From: Baffinella frigidus
Taxonomy: Eukaryota; Cryptophyceae; Cryptomonadales; Baffinellaceae
Assembly (NCBI GenBank): GCA_026770585.1
Contig: MU647657.1
Coordinates: forward strand, 65,671 to 76,933
Direction of reading: 5' to 3'
Length of the DNA: 11,263 nucleotides
In this document: piece after piece, positions 1 to 5,217 of the stretch
How positions within the stretch are numbered: position 1 is the stretch's first letter
Layout: each line of letters opens with the position of its first letter
The notes under the pieces: model-generated
What the model was told of the DNA's origin: nothing
Seen by the model: the letters and a program-made list of their open reading frames with translations, nothing else
The model's database searches: none
Made by a program: the position numbers and the translations under genes

Positions 1-200
1 GTTAAGAACAAGCTGAAAGGTGTGTGTGGGCGAGAGAGGGAGAGGGGGAAAGAGGGAGGGAGGGAGGGAGTCACAGAGAGGGATAGAGGGAGGGAGGGAG
101 GGAGAGGGAGGGAGGGAGGCAGGGGGTGGGTAGGGGGGGGGGAGAGGGGGAGAGGGAGGGAGAGAGAGAGAGAGACGAAGTCGAGAACAAGCTGAAAGGT
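1..200. repeat. Polypurine (GGGA/GA) tract flanked by a 17-bp direct repeat
   Basis: Positions about 26-178 are almost pure purine on the + strand, built from GGGA, GA and long G runs. The tract is bracketed by two copies of agaacaagctgaaaggt (5-21 and 184-200); a shorter relative, cagctgaaagg, lies near 265-275. The tract could form triplex DNA in principle. The identical brackets suggest a tandem duplication or an expansion inside a unit. No gene is visible here. Confidence 0.8.
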
Positions 201-317
201 TCTTACCCCATGGTCCATCTCACTCCCGTAGTGTGTTCCGTTCAGATTCCCCGCCGTCAAGGCTCAGCTGAAAGGCATGCTCCTCCCCCCATACTAATCC
301 GGGGACATGTTTAATTA

Positions 318-425
318 AAAAGGAAATGATTCCCTATTTGTTCATAGGAGTCGGACGAAGGCTAATTAGGGCCCTAAGTAAAATCAATTAGGCCCAGAAT
401 CCGGTTTGGTAGGCCATTTCCTTTT
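318..425. mobile_element. Candidate small MITE with 11-bp terminal inverted repeats
   Basis: aaaaggaaatg (318-328) is matched by its exact reverse complement at 415-425. The interior carries the palindrome ttagggccctaa (366-377). TA occurs at or next to both borders, which would fit a TA-targeting element. The inverted repeat is short, so chance or an old decayed copy remains possible. Confidence 0.4.
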
Positions 426-679
426 AGATTCAACATGTATCTCGGATGAATACACTCCCGCAGCCTGACCCTCCCACCAGCGACGACGAGGGTAGCTTCC
501 CCCACCCTATTTTTACAAAATCGCCAAGGGTACACCCTTGGCTTTTTGAAGCGGACGGCTTCACCATCAATAGTGAATTTATCACTATCACTTTCACCCT
601 CTCCCTATCCCTCAGAGCGAGAGTCCCACGACGGCTGTTCATGTCTGTCCAACCGCATGCCCTGCCGGCACGGTGGGTA
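426..679. other. Unassigned stretch with short hairpins
   Basis: No gene could be supported. Two hairpins are visible: gccaagggt paired with acccttggc (523-542, 2-nt loop), and tagtga paired with tcacta (571-587). An open frame on + from 446 to 775 runs into the MITE that starts at 680 and resembles no family I know. Its first 16 codons followed by GGTAGC could in principle be a 5' exon, but nothing ties it to the dynein gene. Confidence 0.4.
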
Positions 680-866
680 ATGCGAAAAGCTTACGTTAAC
701 GGACCCCTTAAGGGGTCGGTTAACGTGGGCTTACTGGAGCCGTTGATGGTCAACCGGGCTCTAAAACGATTTTAAAAGCGATTTCAGGACTTTTAAAGCC
801 CAAGAATGTTTTCCATTATAAAATTTGTACCAACGTTACTACTCCGTTAACGTAAGCTTTTTGCAT
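680..866. mobile_element. MITE with 24-bp terminal inverted repeats
   Basis: The terminal repeats are atgcgaaaagcttacgttaa (first 20 of 24 nt, 680-703) and its reverse complement at 843-866, with 23 of 24 positions matching. Just inside the left end, 695-724 forms a near-perfect palindrome centred on cccttaaggg. The ~190-bp element has no coding capacity, so it is a non-autonomous, foldback-like element. No clear target-site duplication was seen. Confidence 0.8.
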
Positions 867-974
867 GATGGGGGGTTCGCACCCGTCCACAGAGCCTCGG
901 AACCCGACTTCTTTCATGCTTCCCTGGTGCTAACCCTGCCCTGCGCGGCTTAGGGGTCGTTGCGGTGTCTACTC
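867..974. other. Unassigned spacer
   Basis: Non-repetitive sequence between two elements. No open frame, splice pattern or RNA gene could be supported. Confidence 0.3.
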
Positions 975-1105
975 GGGACACTACGAGGAACCATGCGTAG
1001 GTTAATTATTGGATTCTTGCCTTAGAAGCACGCCAAAAGTCAGCAATTTGTCACGTCCCTCCCTGGATTTCCGGGGAGGGACGTGCCCCGTAGTGTTCTG
1101 AGTGG
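975..1105 (+). mobile_element. Repeat element S, copy 1, with CCGGATTTCCGG-type hairpin
   Basis: This is one of two direct copies (the other is 2008-2139). Both begin with an acactacgag-like end and carry a long hairpin with loop centre ggatttcc. In this copy the hairpin spans 1052-1085 (16-bp arms, one G-T pair). The right end carries the inverted form of acactacg, so short terminal repeats are present. Here 189 bp separate the copy from its shared downstream segment at 1295-1335; in copy 2 the two are adjacent. Confidence 0.75.
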
Positions 1106-1294
1106 CAAGCAGCCCCAGCTGTGTTCACCCTCCCGGGTGAGTTCCTCACTCGTTCCGAGGCGGGCCCGTTTCTTAAGGCTCATATACTTTTGTGTCTCTC
1201 AACTCAAGTCTCAAGGGGTGTTTTAGGACCTGTATCGAGAGAAATAAAGAAAAAGAGAAGCTACTCACTCGTTGCTGGTTATCATCCCTCCTCC
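1106..1294. other. Segment present only in S copy 1
   Basis: This 189-bp stretch interrupts the S repeat relative to its second copy, where gagtgg is followed at once by the shared ctctcagggtccttgc segment. It lacks obvious terminal inverted repeats. It holds a donor-like cgggtgagtt at 1134-1143 and a pyrimidine-rich part, but no recognisable coding sequence. It could be an insertion here or a deletion in the other copy. Confidence 0.35.
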
Positions 1295-1334
1295 CTCTCA
1301 GGGTCCTTGCTAACTAACGCCTAGCCTCTTGAGG

Positions 1335-1349
1335 GCAGGGCATCAACTC
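1335..1349 (+). repeat. Degenerate exon-A junction copy A0 (upstream of exon A)
   Basis: gcagggcatcaac resembles the exon-A 3' end (gcgagggcatcaag). It follows the shared segment ctctcagggtccttgc...cctcttgaggg, exactly as copy A5 does at 2189-2200. The GT of the donor is lost (ctcgg). Weak alone, but supported by the parallel position of A5. Confidence 0.5.
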
Positions 1350-1389
1350 GGGTGGGCTATTCACGCATGAGCCCTGCACCCTGACCCAT

Positions 1390-1470
1390 ATCTTCCTAAC
1401 CAACAAACCCTATCCCCTAACCCCCAACCCACCCCTCAACCGTAACCCCTAACCCCTACCCCCCGACGCT
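1390..1470 (-). repeat. Degenerate CCCTAA (telomere-like) tract, doubling as polypyrimidine tract
   Basis: The + strand carries repeated cctaacccc/caaccc units, that is TTAGGG/TTGGGG-like units on the - strand. The tract ends at the exon A acceptor, so it supplies the polypyrimidine tract and possible branch-point ctaac sequences for that splice site. It is irregular rather than a clean telomere array. Confidence 0.6.
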
Positions 1471-1476
1471 GCGCAG

Positions 1477-1546
1477 AGCTGCAGTGGGACCGGTACAAGT
1501 ATGTGGTGCAGGTCGTCATCGGGGAGCAGCGCGGCGAGGGCATCAA
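1477..1546 (+). CDS. DYNLT2B: Tctex-type dynein light chain (DYNLT2B/TCTEX1D2-like), internal exon A
   Basis: After a C-rich tract and acceptor gctgcgcag, the exon reads (x)LQWDRYKYVVQVVIGEQRGE then GI and two bases of a split Lys codon. This RYK-VVQVVIGEQRGEG block is the hallmark of the TCTEX1D2/DYNLT2B subfamily and forms a central beta-strand region of the Tctex fold. Family knowledge: the protein is a light chain on the intermediate chains of the retrograde intraflagellar-transport dynein (dynein-2), and in algae of inner-arm dynein I1, so it acts in cilia or flagella. The exon starts in phase 1, ends in phase 2, and is followed by donor GTCAGC. It is markedly more GC-rich at third codon positions than its surroundings. 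Upstream exons encoding roughly 80 N-terminal residues were not found. The related DYNLT4/DYNLT5 branches lack the GEQRGEG string, so the subfamily call is firm. Confidence 0.88.
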
Positions 1547-1568
1547 GTCAGCCCCCCACCCTCCCACA

Positions 1569-1729
1569 TGATCTAACCGCGGCGAGTATTTGAGTCAAAT
1601 ACGATCTTGGTAACGAATTTTACTACACACCAGGTTTTACTATTACTTTTATGAACCAATTGTGTAGTGATTTTCGTTGATAGGTCCTAGAAATCGTATT
1701 TGACTCAAATACTCGTCCGGATGAGATCG
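1569..1729. mobile_element. Nested inverted-repeat element with self-palindromic tips
   Basis: The 23-nt arms at 1583-1605 and 1693-1715 are perfect inverted repeats, and each contains the odd palindrome gtatttgagtcaaatac. Imperfect pairing extends outward to about 1570 and 1728. Inside lies a second inverted repeat (1611-1631 and 1660-1680) of the aacgaaaattactacacaa family also seen at 5909-5996. The structure looks like one MITE nested in another. It sits directly after the exon A donor and before junction copy A2. Confidence 0.8.
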
Positions 1730-1745
1730 AACACCTAGCGTCTCA

Positions 1746-1770
1746 GGGGGAGGGCATCAAGTCAGGCCCC
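1746..1770 (+). repeat. Exon-A junction copy A2
   Basis: agggcatcaagtcag (1751-1765) is identical to the exon-intron junction at the end of exon A and is followed by the same kind of C-run. Upstream exon bases are replaced by a G-run. The copy lies to the right of the nested element at 1569-1729. Confidence 0.75.
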
Positions 1771-1848
1771 CGCCTTCTTGTCCTGTTGCATCAATGTACA
1801 ACAGCCGGCGTATGCATTCTTTATCCATTGTTGCACGGTGTTCTTTGT

Positions 1849-1890
1849 TGGTGGGCAGCGCAGCGAGGGCATCACGTCAGCACCCCCCCC
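1849..1890 (+). repeat. Exon-A junction copy A3
   Basis: ttggtgggcagcgcagcgag followed by ggcatcacgtcagc matches about 30 nt of exon A (ATCGGGGAGCAGCGC...) plus the start of its intron and C-run. The change from AAGT to ACGT keeps the GT donor. The encoded GQRSEGI would be a decayed GEQRGEGI. Confidence 0.8.
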
Positions 1891-1925
1891 CAACCCAAAC
1901 CCTGAACCTTGAACCTGGACAGTGT
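1890..1925 (-). repeat. Short CCCTGAACCT telomere-like repeat
   Basis: ccaaaccctgaaccttgaacct on + is a short run of AGGTTCA/TTCAGGG units on -, related to the longer TTCAGGG array at 4920-5012. Only about three units are present. Confidence 0.45.
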
Positions 1926-1961
1926 CAGTAGTGACTTCCACCTTATGTCCGCCTTCCCATA

Positions 1962-1992
1962 CGACCGGCGAGGGCATCAAGTCTGCCCCCCG
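1962..1992 (+). repeat. Exon-A junction copy A4
   Basis: ggcgagggcatcaagtctgc (1967-1986) followed by a C-run reproduces the last exon A codons (GEGIK) and the intron start, with one change in the donor region. S copy 2 begins some 20 bp later. Confidence 0.78.
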
Positions 1993-2007
1993 TCCACCCA
2001 TACGGCT

Positions 2008-2139
2008 CGAAACACTACGAGAAACCATGCTTAAGTCGATTTTTAGATTTTTGCCGAAGAAACACGCCACACGTCAGCAATTTTTCACGTCCCTCCCCGG
2101 ATTTCCGGGGAGGGACGTGCCCCATAGTCTACCGAGTGG
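2008..2139 (+). mobile_element. Repeat element S, copy 2, with perfect 16-bp hairpin
   Basis: Direct copy of 975-1105. The hairpin at 2086-2119 is perfect: cacgtccctccccgga, 2-nt loop, exact reverse complement. It is followed by a segment (2143-2185) nearly identical to 1293-1335 and then by junction copy A5. The more perfect hairpin suggests this copy is younger or that its pairing is maintained. Confidence 0.78.
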
Positions 2140-2188
2140 TGAGCTCTCTCAGGGTCCTTGCTAACTAACGCCTAGCCTCTTGAGGGGG

Positions 2189-2206
2189 GGGGGCATCAAG
2201 CCACTT
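2189..2206 (+). repeat. Degenerate exon-A junction copy A5
   Basis: A G-run leads into gggcatcaagcc, matching the exon A end but with the GT donor changed to GC. Its position after the shared cctcttgaggg segment mirrors copy A0. Confidence 0.5.
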
Positions 2207-2219
2207 GGCACCCACCGGG

Positions 2220-2285
2220 GGCTTCACGGATACAGTCCATCTAAACGGTGTATCCTAGAATATTATCCATTGTCCTGGAATTCTA
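2220..2285 (+). repeat. Left arm of a 1.18-kb-span inverted repeat
   Basis: ggcttcacggatacagtcca (2220-2239) and the following ~45 nt are found inverted, with moderate divergence, at 3335-3400. The pair encloses the 2836-3246 inverted repeat and junction copies A6-A8. Confidence 0.75.
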
Positions 2286-2291
2286 ACCGCG

Positions 2292-2315
2292 TTTCCCCCG
2301 GATTTCCGGGGGGAA
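2292..2315. repeat. Third hairpin with ggatttcc loop
   Basis: tttcccccgga, tt, and tccggggggaaa form an 11-bp hairpin with one extra G. The loop centre is the same as in the two S elements although the flanks differ. Confidence 0.6.
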
Positions 2316-2587
2316 AGGAACTCGGTCTCTGCTAAGTGGTCAGTACCCCCGCCCTTTGTGGCGATTTGCTCGCAGTCTTGTTCTACGTTCTTTTCCATAC
2401 GCCTGTCCAAGCAGGCGTATCTCCCTTCAGTGGCGAGTAGGCTATTACACTCATATGCCTGAGTACGGGCCTACGATCTTCTGAGGGTCAAGCCGACTCC
2501 CTCCGAAGAGTGGCTCGCCACTCCACACAGTGGGCTGCGAGGGTTTCGTTCGGGCTGGATTGCAGGGTGTTACGTGACCAAATTGCA
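2316..2587. other. Unassigned intron sequence with one short hairpin
   Basis: Holds a 9-bp hairpin at 2397-2420 (atacgcctg...caggcgtat) followed by cccttcagtggcgagtaggc (2423-2442), a diverged relative of the CCCTTAAGTGGCGA element ends. Nothing coding could be supported. Confidence 0.4.
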
Positions 2588-2660
2588 CCAGAAATTCTTT
2601 GAGTTAGTTGCGTCCAGACAAGTTGGCTTTTGAAGAAAGGTTCGCAGTGCACCGTGTAGT
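2588..2660 (+). repeat. Diverged solo arm of the exon-B-associated element
   Basis: Runs of this stretch (gaaattcttt...cagacaagttggcttttga, then gaaaggttcgcagtgcacc) align in order with the left arm at 4324-4392. No inverted partner was found nearby, so this is a solitary arm or an old half-element. Confidence 0.6.
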
Positions 2661-2775
2661 ACGGGATACTTTCTTGCACTGTGTGGGTCATGGCAGGGGA
2701 GCGTGGCGCTCGTAATAGTAAAAGCATTTGTGTAGAAAAAATCGTCGCGCCAGAAGCAATTAATTAATGTTTTGC

Positions 2776-2823
2776 GATATTGGCGGGCATATATTGGCGG
2801 GCAGCGCGGCGAAGGCATCACGT
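2776..2823 (+). repeat. Exon-A junction copy A6 (with a short tandem stub)
   Basis: attggcgggcagcgcggcga followed by aggcatcacgt (2793-2823) matches about 31 nt of the exon A end. Read in the exon's frame it gives IGGQRGEGIT, close to the IGEQRGEGIK of the gene. A shorter stub, gatattggcgggcat, precedes it at 2776-2790. Confidence 0.82.
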
Positions 2824-2939
2824 TCCTTTCCAATAGATAACTGAATCAGTTCCTTTCCAATAGGATGTTCAATAGGAGAAATTAGTTGGGGGTCGTAAAT
2901 TCAGTTAGGCCTCCTAATTAAATGTTCCAATATCATGAT

Positions 2940-2971
2940 ATTGGCGGGCAGCGTGGCGAAGGCATCACGTT
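2940..2971 (+). repeat. Exon-A junction copy A7
   Basis: attggcgggcagcgtggcga followed by aggcatcacgtt is almost identical to A6 (a C to T change in the Arg codon). It lies between the left arm of the 93-bp inverted repeat and the partial internal arm copy. Confidence 0.82.
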
Positions 2972-3048
2972 CATCCCGCAAGATAACTGAATCCCTTCTT
3001 ATTAGGAGGTTGAACAGGAGAAATTAGTTAGGGCATAGTAAATTTAAT

Positions 3049-3126
3049 AAGGCATCACGTGAGCCCCGCTCTCCACATCCTGACAGACGTTTGTTTCGAT
3101 ACCACCATGCACCCCCACACACGCAG
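3049..3126 (+). repeat. Junction copy A8 fused to H repeat copy 1
   Basis: aaggcatcacgtgagcc continues into H: cgctctccacatcctgacag, acg, then cacccccacacacgcag. H2 (3260-3353) and H3 (3620-3723) are close direct copies. The GTGAG at the A8-H boundary is a strong 5' splice-site match. Confidence 0.75.
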
Positions 3127-3259
3127 AAAACGTAGCCTGAAAACGCTACTTAGGGAACATTTAATTAGGAGGCCTAACTGAATTTACAACCCCCAACTAA
3201 TTTCTCCTATTGAACATTCTATTGGAAAGGAACTGATTCAGTTATCTTCCGAGATGCAA

Positions 3260-3353
3260 GTGAGACCCGCTCTCCACATCCTGACAGACGTGTGTTTCCA
3301 TACCACCATGCACCCCCACACACGCAGGCTGCGTTTCAGCAGGACCTACATGG
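3260..3353 (+). repeat. H repeat copy 2
   Basis: Matches H1 over its first ~68 nt and extends further with cgtttcagcaggacctacat, shared with H3. It starts caagtgaga, again a donor-like GTGAG. The 3' part overlaps the inverted arm at 3335-3400. Confidence 0.75.
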
Positions 3354-3400
3354 ATAAGATTCTAGCACAAATCGTTTAGATGGACTGTATCCGTGAAGCC
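3335..3400 (-). repeat. Right arm of the 1.18-kb-span inverted repeat
   Basis: The reverse complement begins ggcttcacggatacagtcca and matches 2220-2285, with several substitutions in its 3' half. It is joined to the H2 repeat on its left and to the TA-flanked element on its right. Confidence 0.75.
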
Positions 3401-3412
3401 CTCGGCGGCTGC

Positions 3413-3612
3413 TAGAGCGTTTGCGGTAATTGTTGTCCGTTTTGGACGTGCGGTTTCCCGGTTTTCCGGTTTTCATTTGCCCCCCCCCCCGATTCATTTG
3501 TACCAGAGAAGTGTCCATTTAAAACATTCCACGACCTTTACAACATTTTAAAAAACCGTAAAACTTGGAAACCGTACGTCCAAAACGGACATCAATTACC
3601 GCAAACGCTCTA
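3413..3612. mobile_element. TA-flanked MITE (Tc1/mariner-like ends)
   Basis: TA at both borders (3413-3414 and 3611-3612) brackets ends beginning gagcgtttgcggtaattg. The arms 3413-3456 and 3569-3612 match at 42 of 44 positions and weaker pairing continues inward. A TA duplication with long inverted ends is the signature of Tc1/mariner-type MITEs. No transposase is present. The internal region includes a C10 run near 3481. Confidence 0.82.
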
Positions 3613-3619
3613 AGCGGAC

Positions 3620-3723
3620 GTGAGCCCCGCACTCGACATCCTGACAGACGTGTGTTTCGATACCAGCGTGGCCACCATGCACTCCCCCCCGCACCCACGC
3701 TACGTTTCAGCAGGACCTACGTG
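3620..3723 (+). repeat. H repeat copy 3
   Basis: Shares the cacatcctgacagacgtgtg-type core (as gacatcctgacagacgtgtg) and the cgtttcagcaggacctacgt end with H2, with a small insertion (gcgtggcc). It begins gacgtgagcc, directly after the TA-flanked element. Confidence 0.72.
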
Positions 3724-4050
3724 GCGGCCGTGTTGGCAGTAATAAAGTTATCTCTCACCTCGAGAGAGGTCGTTACTACGCGGGAGAGCTACGTGTCATT
3801 TTACGCCCTGCGTCCATCTATTATTATTTTTCCTTGAAATCGGCAAAAGTTGCCGGAAATGCCCACAAATAATTGACTTTGACGGAAAAGTAACCGCAGG
3901 GTATGGGTGAAAATGGCTCCAAGAAACCACCTAGCCCTCCCCCGTAGTATCTTAGCAGCCTTGCGTCGTAACGATTTCTGGTACAAACCAAAGGGAATTC
4001 AAGCCCTAAACATACATAATAGCTCCAAGGCCGCCCTGAAACTTAGCCCC
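3724..4050. other. Unassigned intron sequence
   Basis: A small imperfect palindrome centres on cctcgagagagg (about 3739-3777). The rest shows no repeats shared with other parts of the window, and open frames here resemble nothing known. It is the quietest part of intron 1. Confidence 0.4.
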
Positions 4051-4206
4051 GTCCCCAAATACAATGTATTGTTGGAAACTCCGAACTCCCGGTACAAATA
4101 ATAAAACTCGGGACTTTAAAACTCGAATTCGAGATTTAAAAAACCCCGAGATGTAAAATTCGTACCAGGTTCGGAGTTCCCAACAATACACATTATATTT
4201 GGGGAC
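4051..4206. mobile_element. 156-bp foldback element
   Basis: The whole segment is a near-continuous palindrome. gtccccaaatacaatgtatt on the left pairs with the inverted right end at about 4187-4206, and the centre is the perfect palindrome ctcgaattcgag (4122-4133). The transcript could fold into one long hairpin. No target duplication is evident. Confidence 0.8.
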
Positions 4207-4255
4207 CTGATGAAAGTGAGATAACTCGAAGGTAACCCCAACCCTCCCGGCGCAG

Positions 4256-4304
4256 GATGGGCACAAGATGTTTCTGGGACCAGGAGACCGACAACATGGC
4301 GCAG
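4256..4304 (+). CDS. DYNLT2B: Tctex-type dynein light chain (DYNLT2B-like), exon B copy 1
   Basis: Acceptor cccggcgcag is preceded by ggtaaccccaaccctcc. The exon completes Lys from exon A and reads MGTRCFWDQETDNMAQ. CFWD followed by an acidic TDN turn is a conserved block of this subfamily, joining the last beta-strands of the Tctex fold. The exon ends in phase 0 at cgcag, followed by gcgagc, so the downstream intron would be GC-AG unless another donor is used. This copy is complete, while the two later copies (4482-4521 and 4629-4660) lack its 5' or 3' part, so it is the best candidate for the functional exon. Third codon positions are GC-rich as in exons A and C. Confidence 0.85.
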
Positions 4305-4521
4305 GCGAGCCCTCCCCCCCGCCCTCCAGAAAATCCTCAAAGTTGATTATCTCTGGGCAAGTTGACTTTTGTTGAAAGGTCCGTAGTCCACCACTTGAGG
4401 CGATGCGTGTCCTCACGGTGGACTACGGACCTTTCAACAAAAGTCAACTTGCCCAGAGATAATTAACTTTACGGATTTTCTGGAGACCGACAACATGGCG
4501 CAGGCGAGTCCCCCCCACGCC
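4283..4521. mobile_element. Inverted-repeat element flanked by ~40-bp duplications of the exon B end
   Basis: Arms 4324-4392 and 4417-4485 match at 66 of 69 positions (core ctctgggcaagttgactttt). Immediately outside each arm lies the exon B 3' end plus the intron start. In 4283-4309 and 4482-4508 the 27 nt are identical (ggagaccgacaacatggcgc, aggcgag). They are followed by C-rich tails ending in cgcc, so the duplication is about 41 versus 40 bp. The duplication borders coincide with the arm ends, sharing ggag. This looks like an insertion with an extraordinarily long target duplication. Confidence 0.82.
4482..4521 (+). pseudogene. Exon B copy 2, 3' part only
   Basis: Contains the codons for TDNMAQ and the donor gcgagt, but the CFWDQE codons are replaced by the inverted-repeat arm. 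The donor GCGAGT is a slightly better match to GC-donor consensus than copy 1 (GCGAGC). It could serve as the splice donor of a read-through isoform, but that would disrupt the protein. Confidence 0.75.
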
Positions 4522-4628
4522 AGGGCAGAAGTGGGATTTTTATGCACACTCGTTCGCGCTAAAAGTATTTCGTGGTACACGAAAACATTATTGCGGCGGC
4601 AAAGAGCTCCAATTACCATCACTTTTGG

Positions 4629-4660
4629 TGTTTCTGGGACCAGGAGACCGACGACATGGC
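4629..4660 (+). pseudogene. Exon B copy 3, central part
   Basis: tgtttctgggaccaggagac and the next 12 nt repeat 4269-4300 with one mismatch, encoding CFWDQETDDMA. The acceptor side and MGTR codons are missing and the donor is replaced by ccccgcccctc. It leads directly into the 33-bp minisatellite and stays in an open frame with it. Confidence 0.8.
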
Positions 4661-4674
4661 CCCGCCCCTCTTGG

Positions 4675-4771
4675 ATCTAGTGGGGCTATCGCTTAAGTTG
4701 TCGGTCCATCTAGTGGAGCTATCCCTTAAGTTGTCGACCCATCTAGTGGCGCTATCCCTTAAGTTGTGGGC
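4675..4771 (+). repeat. 33-bp minisatellite, three units
   Basis: Units at 4675, 4708 and 4741 share atctagtgg-gctatc-cttaagttgt. The unit length is a multiple of three, so open frames on both strands contain 11-residue repeats (for example LVxLSLKLSxH on +). The tctagtgg...cccttaagt content resembles the ends of the CCCTTAAGTGG elements, suggesting derivation from one. No evidence for translation. Confidence 0.82.
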
Positions 4772-4799
4772 ACCGCAGCGTACATGGGTATCTCGAACA

Positions 4800-4891
4800 C
4801 ACGAACCCACACACACCCCTAGGAGCGTACGGTAGGCCTATCCCTAGGGTGGTCCCTTAAGTGGCGAGTAGCGTCCTACGCCCCTACGTAA
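4800..4891. repeat. Fragments of CCTAGG/CCCTTAAGTGG elements
   Basis: cccctaggagcgtacggtag and tatccctagggtggtccc resemble the palindromic cores of the 117-bp and ~102-bp elements further right. tcccttaagtggcgagtag (4852-4870) is a solitary element end with no close inverted partner. Confidence 0.55.
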
Positions 4892-5036
4892 GCGCCAGGT
4901 CGTAGGCCCCTACTTAAGCCTACAGGGTTCAGGGTTCAGGGTGCTGGGTTCAGGGTGCTGGGTTCAGGGTGCTGGGTTCAGGGTTCAGGGTTCAGGGTTC
5001 AGGGTTCAGGGTAAGTAGGGGCCTACGACCTGGCGC
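4892..5036. mobile_element. Inverted repeat enclosing a TTCAGGG telomere-like array
   Basis: Perfect 25-nt arms (4892-4916 and 5012-5036; gcgccaggtcgtaggcccct plus actta) enclose about 90 bp of gggttca units. The array mixes 7-bp gggttca units with 14-bp gggttcagggtgct units. It is a tandem array captured in, or grown within, a MITE loop. Confidence 0.85.
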
Positions 5037-5104
5037 GGGTCAACTATGAGCCGCTCGCTACTTCTGGGATAGACTCCCTTGGAGCTGTTCCCTCTTGGAG
5101 CTCT

Positions 5105-5217
5105 TCGAGATATTTGAGATATTCGAGATATTCGAGCTATTCGAGCTGCTGGAGGTTGTTGTATTTTGTGTAGGGGTTGTGGAGGTATTGGAGGGTGTTG
5201 TATTTTGTGTAGGGGTT
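5105..5217 (+). repeat. 9-bp and 39-bp tandem repeats
   Basis: Several gagatattc-like 9-mers (about 5107-5148) lead into a 39-bp direct repeat: tgttgtattttgtgtagggg occurs at 5157 and again at 5196. No coding signal was found. Confidence 0.75.

Larger units (their letters stand above)
2836..3246. mobile_element. Large inverted-repeat element with 93-bp arms
   Basis: Arms at 2836-2928 and 3154-3246 are reverse complements with two mismatches in 93 positions. Between them lie junction copy A7, a partial direct copy of the arm (2973-3046), copy A8 and repeat H1. High arm identity implies recent origin or gene conversion. No transposase-like frame is present, so it is non-autonomous or a foldback formed by rearrangement. 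Confidence 0.85.
1547..4255 (+). other. Intron 1 of the dynein light chain gene
   Basis: Inferred intron of 2709 bp with donor aa|GTCAGC and acceptor cggcgcag|G. The join completes an AAG codon and restores the family order GEG-IKMGTR-CFWD. Nearly all of it is repeat material: a nested MITE, S copy 2, at least seven copies of the exon A junction, a 93-bp inverted repeat, three H repeats, a TA-flanked element and a foldback. Several internal copies keep GT donors (cgtgagcc, aagtgaga, cgtgagcc at 3059, 3260 and 3620), so alternative donor use is possible. Confidence 0.75.

Noticed and set aside
446-775. Open frame of 109 codons on +
   Set aside because: Its last third is the left part of the 680-866 MITE and its composition resembles no family; no splice or homology support links it to the dynein gene.
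880-930. tRNA T-arm-like ggttcgcacc
   Set aside because: No acceptor stem, D-arm or anticodon arm can be built around it.
2776-3064. CRISPR-like or satellite array
   Set aside because: The recurring units are irregularly spaced and identical to an exon junction; no uniform spacers and a eukaryotic context.
4006-4416. Minus-strand open frame of 136 codons
   Set aside because: It runs antisense through the foldback, the true exon B and an inverted-repeat arm. Its resemblance to the frame at 2570-2833 comes from the shared arm, not from a protein.
4482-4504. Micro-exon encoding TDNMAQ
   Set aside because: attttctggag could mimic an acceptor, but using it would duplicate or delete conserved residues; copy 1 alone gives the full family sequence.
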